A stretch of 64,000 nucleotides of DNA from Salipaludibacillus sp. CUR1 (GTDB lineage Bacteria; Bacillota; Bacilli; Bacillales; Salisediminibacteriaceae): contig NZ_JAIWPE010000020.1 of the NCBI RefSeq assembly GCF_021028955.1, positions 90,401-154,400 on the forward strand. Direction: 5' to 3'. Numbering within the stretch: the stretch's first letter is position 1; each line of letters opens with the position of its first letter. This document shows, one piece after another, positions 60,968-64,000 of this stretch. The translations under genes were made by a program, and so were the position numbers. Below the pieces are notes generated by a model. The model did not search any database and was not told the DNA's origin. It saw only the letters and a program-made list of their open reading frames with translations.

Positions 60968-60999
60968 CACAACACCTCCATTGTTTTCCTGAGGAAATC

Positions 61000-61023
61000 A
61001 TAACCAGACCATAACTGGTTATA
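61000..61023. promoter_or_regulatory. GntR-type operator in the divergent TRAP/GntR region
   Basis: ATAACCAG (61000-61007) and CTGGTTAT (61015-61022) are perfect arms. The 13-mer ATAACTGGTTATA (61011-61023) inside recurs exactly at 62078-62090 before the AtuA-like gene. It lies just downstream of the TRAP promoter -10, a repression position. Confidence 0.75.
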
Positions 61024-61040
61024 TCAATCTGTCTTTTCGT

Positions 61041-61068
61041 ATTATATCAGATTATTTGCAATTATCAA
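61041..61068 (-). promoter_or_regulatory. Promoter of the TRAP operon
   Basis: On the minus strand TTGATA (61068-61063) and TATAAT (61046-61041) are 16 bases apart. Transcription should begin near 61034, immediately before the GntR-type operator. Confidence 0.75.
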
Positions 61069-61184
61069 ACATTTATTTTGAAAACGCTTACCTAGTTAAA
61101 TTTATAAATCCTATTCTTTCTATATACAGGCCTTTTTGTGGTATATTTAAACTATATCTTTTGACAGAAATGCAGGTGAAGGTC

Positions 61185-61925
61185 GTGCTGGAAAGAAATA
61201 ATACAATTCCCTTATATGAACAATTGAAAAATTTAATTTCCAAAGATATTCAGTCTGGTAAATACCAGTCAGAAGAGCAAATTCCGTCAGAACGTGAACT
61301 GGGGGAACGGTATAATGTGAGCCGCATTACCGTCAGGCAGGCGATAGCTTTGGCTGAGCGGGAAGGGATTTTATACCGTGTTCACGGTGTTGGAACCTTC
61401 GTCGCTAAACCGAAGATTAAGCAGGAACTCCCTAAAATGAGCACCTTTCGCTCCACGTTACTTAAACAGGGCCTGGTTGCTTCAACTGAACTGATCTCAT
61501 CTGAAGTTATGACCAGTGATTTTCAATTATCACGCCTGTTAAATATTGATGTGATGGATAAAGTGTACAATCTTCAGCTTCTTGGCCTTGGCGATGAAAA
61601 TCCTATTGTCTTTTACAACAGTTACTTTCCATATGAAACCGGGCAGTTATTGAGAGAGGCATCCGTAGAATCGATTAATAAAGGGATTCCATTCTCCACT
61701 CTTGATCTCTATCAGAAAGAAGACTCACTTAACCCCACGCATGTTGAACAGACATTTGAAGCAAAAGCCGCGGCTGAACAGGTATCCAGCGCCCTGAATA
61801 TCGCCCAGGGGTTTCCTGTTCTCTGTGTCACATCTATTGTGTATGAAGATAAGACTCCCCTCGAATATAAAGAAACGTATTACCGTGGAGATAAATATAA
61901 GTTTTTTATTACAAGAGACATGTAA
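61185..61925 (+). CDS. GntR/HutC-family repressor of the catabolic locus
   Basis: This 246-residue regulator has an N-terminal winged helix (PLYEQLKNLISKDIQSGKYQSEEQIPSERELGERYNVSRITVRQAIALAEREGILYRVHGVGTFV, residues about 9-73) and a C-terminal UTRA effector domain (about 95-240, VYNLQLLGLGDENPIVFYNSYFP ... TSIVYEDKTPLEYKETYYRGDKYKF). GTG 61185 after AGGTGAAGG matches the family start; the open frame reaches 61056 without a ribosome site. It should repress the TRAP operon and the AtuA-like operon at the shared operator until a pathway acid binds the UTRA domain. Confidence 0.9.
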   Translation: MLERNNTIPLYEQLKNLISKDIQSGKYQSEEQIPSERELGERYNVSRITVRQAIALAEREGILYRVHGVGTFVAKPKIKQELPKMSTFRSTLLKQGLVASTELISSEVMTSDFQLSRLLNIDVMDKVYNLQLLGLGDENPIVFYNSYFPYETGQLLREASVESINKGIPFSTLDLYQKEDSLNPTHVEQTFEAKAAAEQVSSALNIAQGFPVLCVTSIVYEDKTPLEYKETYYRGDKYKFFITRDM

Positions 61926-61943
61926 AGCTACCTTGAACAAATC

Positions 61944-61977
61944 AGAAACCGGGCCCTGCTGCCGGGTTTCTTTCTTT
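61944..61977 (+). terminator. Terminator of the GntR-family gene
   Basis: AGAAACCGG (61944-61952) pairs with CCGGGTTTCT (61962-61971) with one bulge, followed by TTTCTTT. Confidence 0.8.
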
Positions 61978-62042
61978 AGGTTAAAAAACTTTCTCCGTAA
62001 AGTACACTGGAAGTGTCCCCCTTTTATTTTTAAATTTCTGAA

Positions 62043-62091
62043 TTGACAAAAATTAATCTCGTGATACAATGTGATTTATAACTGGTTATAA
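62043..62091 (+). promoter_or_regulatory. Promoter and GntR-type operator of the AtuA-like operon
   Basis: TTGACA (62043-62048) and TACAAT (62065-62070) are 16 bases apart. The palindrome TTATAACTGGTTATAA (62076-62091) covers the start point and contains the 13-mer shared with the TRAP operator. Confidence 0.8.
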
Positions 62092-62122
62092 CGTGTATTT
62101 CATTTTTCGAAAGGGGATTGTT

Positions 62123-63514
62123 ATGTCAAAAGAAAGTTTACGTATCGTATGTCCAAATGGCCACCTGGGGTTTGCTCCTACAAAAGAAAAAAGCTTCTAT
62201 TTAGCGAAAGAAACTAAACCGGATTATTACTGCTGCGACTCGGGGAGTGATGACATCGGGCCTTCCGCTTTAGGGGACGACCGTTCTGTCAGCATGTACA
62301 AGTGGCAGAAGCATGATCTGGAGCTTATGCTTCTTGCCGCACGCGAACAGGGAGTTCCGATGATTATCGGTTCTTCAGGCGATACAGGAGCGAACAGCCG
62401 TGTTGATATGTATGTCCAGATTATTAAAGATCTCGCCGAAGAACATAACCTTCCGCCATTTAAACTCGCTTATTTCTATTCAGAAGTGGATAAGGAAAAA
62501 GTTAAAAACAAGATTGAAAGCGGTATCACAATTGAAGGGCTGGACGGAAGAGCCCCCGCAACAGCTGAACATATTGATGGCTCTGATAGAGTCATCGCTG
62601 TGGCAGGCATCCACCCGTTTGTTAAGGCGCTGGAAAGCGGCGCTGATGTGATCATAGGAGGCCGTTCCAGCGACTGTGCCATATTTGCCGCTCCGGCCAT
62701 TTATGAAGGGTTCCCTGAACATAACGCCTATTATCTGGGGAAAGTTCTGGAATGCGCGTCTTTCTGCGCTGAGCCATACGGAGCAAAAGAAAGTGTGATC
62801 GGCACCATTACCAAGGACGATGTCAAAGTGACAGCCATGCACCCAGACCAGCGATGTACGATAGCTTCCGTAGCAGGCCACGCCATGTATGAACGGGCCA
62901 ATCCGTTCTATGAATATTTCGCCGGCGGCATGCTCGATATGTCCGAGTGTAAATACGAACAGTACGATGAAAAGACATGCCGTATTACCAACTCGAAATA
63001 CGTGCCTGTTGAGGGTGATATTAAAGTGAAACTGGAGGGTTCAGGCAAGGTTGGTGAAAAATACATCGGAATTGCCGGTATCCGCGACCCTTATACAATC
63101 AAAAATATCGATAAGGTGATTGCCTTTGCTGAAGAACAGGTGGCAGAAGAGTTCGAAGGTGAAGATTACCACCTTAATATGAAAGTCTATGGAAAAAATG
63201 GCGTGATGGGTGACATGGAGCCGATCAAAGAAACCAAGTCACATGAACTGTGCGTCATTGCAGAAGGAGTCGCCGACTCCAAAGAAGTAGCGGAAGCGCT
63301 GACCCTATATGCCACCAGACAGATTTTCTACGCGCGGCTTCCTGAAGTAAAAGGCACAGCAGGCACGGCCGCCTATCTTATTGACGATGTGATTTACGCC
63401 GGCGCCACTTATACGTGGACCCTGAATCATATCATTCCGGTATCAGACCCGCTGGAGCTGTTCGACGTCCATTTCACTAATGTAAACCAGCAACTGGAAA
63501 AAGCTGAAGCTTAA
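62123..63514 (+). CDS. AtuA-like DUF1446 (acyclic terpene utilisation) family protein
   Basis: This 463-residue cytosolic protein has the DUF1446 core: PNGHLGFAP at the N-terminus, YYCCDSGSDDIGPSALG, GSSGDTGANSRVDMYVQI, VIIGGRSSDCAIFAAPAI and GIAGIRDPYTIKNID. The name comes from a gene of citronellol degradation in Pseudomonas, but the reaction is not established. Here it is paired with DUF4387, as in many genomes. The ATG at 62123 follows AAGGGG; the open frame extends to 62093 without a ribosome site. Under the GntR-type operator it probably processes a carboxylate brought in by the TRAP system. Confidence 0.88.
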   Translation: MSKESLRIVCPNGHLGFAPTKEKSFYLAKETKPDYYCCDSGSDDIGPSALGDDRSVSMYKWQKHDLELMLLAAREQGVPMIIGSSGDTGANSRVDMYVQIIKDLAEEHNLPPFKLAYFYSEVDKEKVKNKIESGITIEGLDGRAPATAEHIDGSDRVIAVAGIHPFVKALESGADVIIGGRSSDCAIFAAPAIYEGFPEHNAYYLGKVLECASFCAEPYGAKESVIGTITKDDVKVTAMHPDQRCTIASVAGHAMYERANPFYEYFAGGMLDMSECKYEQYDEKTCRITNSKYVPVEGDIKVKLEGSGKVGEKYIGIAGIRDPYTIKNIDKVIAFAEEQVAEEFEGEDYHLNMKVYGKNGVMGDMEPIKETKSHELCVIAEGVADSKEVAEALTLYATRQIFYARLPEVKGTAGTAAYLIDDVIYAGATYTWTLNHIIPVSDPLELFDVHFTNVNQQLEKAEA

Positions 63515-63537
63515 TTAAGTTAAGGAGGCTGCATACT

Positions 63538-63855
63538 ATGAGTACCACCACTTTAAACGATATAGCCAAAACGATACGGAGCAAAAATGCGGGGACTGAC
63601 CAAATTACCTTTGATATCATTTTCCGTGAGCAGAAAGAATATGACCTGGTGAAGAGTTCGAGATGCCTGACTAAAGAAACAGTGGCCGATCTATATAAGA
63701 TCGCCCCTGATCAGATTACTGACTTTGTGGAGTATGACCCGGCCTATGCCATCAAATTCACCATTAAACGCCCGCGCCCAAGCGGCGACCCAGGCGACGG
63801 AGATATCTTCGGCTCCCAGCAGTACGCCCCCCTTCTCGATGTAAAAGTGAATTAG
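63538..63855 (+). CDS. DUF4387-family partner protein
   Basis: This small cytosolic protein of 105 residues reads LNDIAKTIRSKNAGTDQITFDIIF near the start and YAIKFTIKRPRPSGDPGDGDIFGSQQYAPLLDV at the end, a DUF4387 pattern. Such proteins follow AtuA-like genes and probably form the small subunit of the same enzyme. AAGGAGG lies 9-10 bases before the ATG, and 23 bases separate it from the upstream gene. No clear terminator follows before the group II intron end. Confidence 0.85.
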   Translation: MSTTTLNDIAKTIRSKNAGTDQITFDIIFREQKEYDLVKSSRCLTKETVADLYKIAPDQITDFVEYDPAYAIKFTIKRPRPSGDPGDGDIFGSQQYAPLLDVKVN

Positions 63856-63883
63856 TTAATGAAGATGACTCCCCATCTCCTAA

Positions 63884-64000
63884 ATCGAGTAGGAGGGGGT
63901 GATTAGCCCCCGACCTCTCACACCACCGTACGTACGGATCCGTATACGGCGGTTTCATGAAAATCAAACGTTATATCAACGACTTTAAACCCATTTTCCG
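63884..64000 (-). mobile_element. 3' end of a group II intron (runs off the window)
   Basis: Read on the minus strand, ACCGCCGTATACG, loop GATC, then CGTACGTACGGTGGT (63953-63923) forms a domain V-like hairpin. GTGTGAGAGG follows, then a GGGGG/CCCCC domain VI-like stem (63911-63895), and the element ends CCTCCTACTCGAT at 63884. This end is typical of bacterial group II introns. Beyond it toward 64000, nine codons RKMGLKSLI followed by TAA (63971) could be the tail of its reverse transcriptase, though this is weak. The intron has inserted just downstream of the DUF4387 gene. Confidence 0.65.

Overview
The window looks like a chromosomal segment of a low-to-mid GC Gram-positive of the Bacillaceae, probably a salt- or alkali-tolerant one. 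The reasons are strong AGGAGG ribosome sites with GTG/TTG starts, a CcpA-type cre box, TagGH-type wall-polymer export, UlaA-type PTS genes, very acidic extracytoplasmic proteins (the TagH tail, a 1,661-residue MMPL protein, a DUF5050-like lipoprotein) and decayed Bacillaceae-type intergenic repeats. No rRNA, tRNA or CRISPR array was seen.

Layout. 1-3.6 kb: the start of a secreted protein, a coiled-coil ATP-grasp protein and a HAD phosphatase. 3.6-7.8 kb: an ascorbate-type PTS operon (regulator, IIA, IIB, IIC) with a cre site over its promoter and a 52-codon transketolase remnant at its 3' end. 8.1-9.2 kb: a CueP-family copper lipoprotein gene whose first conserved cysteine is an in-frame UGA followed by a SECIS-like hairpin, convergent with a His-rich metal-binding protein. 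9.8-24.4 kb: a one-direction surface-polysaccharide locus with UDP-ManNAc epimerase and dehydrogenase, TagGH, a heparinase-like lyase, a CgeB-like transferase, a methyltransferase/coiled-coil protein and two GT4 glycosyltransferases. 24.4-34.3 kb: a gene-poor accessory stretch with an azoreductase remnant, a pirin, a frameshifted C45-type acylase, a permease, an M14 carboxypeptidase and psuK-psuG. 34.9-43.4 kb: a giant MMPL/RND protein, a lipoprotein and an old-yellow-enzyme/FAD reductase. 43.4-54.3 kb: two DMSO-reductase-family systems. One is exported (torD-dmsABC, followed by a radical SAM gene), the other lacks an export signal and is divergent from a ferredoxin and a PucR-type regulator. 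54.8-63.9 kb: a catabolic locus for an unidentified organic acid (DUF3870, acyl-CoA dehydrogenase, class III CoA-transferase, C26 amidohydrolase, TRAP permease, GntR regulator, AtuA-like DUF1446 and DUF4387). It carries a shared GntR-type operator and a long structured leader with a terminator before the CoA-transferase. The 3' end of a group II intron lies at the right edge.

Two features stand out. First, the cueP gene with UGA at a metal-binding cysteine position and a hairpin at SECIS distance is a candidate selenoprotein; the alternative is a fresh nonsense mutation. Second, several intergenic regions carry arrays with an exact 20- or 21-bp period and three different cores (TGCATCAAATA, TGCAACAATC, TCGCYGATTG), a repeat class I cannot match to a named family.

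All functional names rest on motif recognition by eye; no database search was run.
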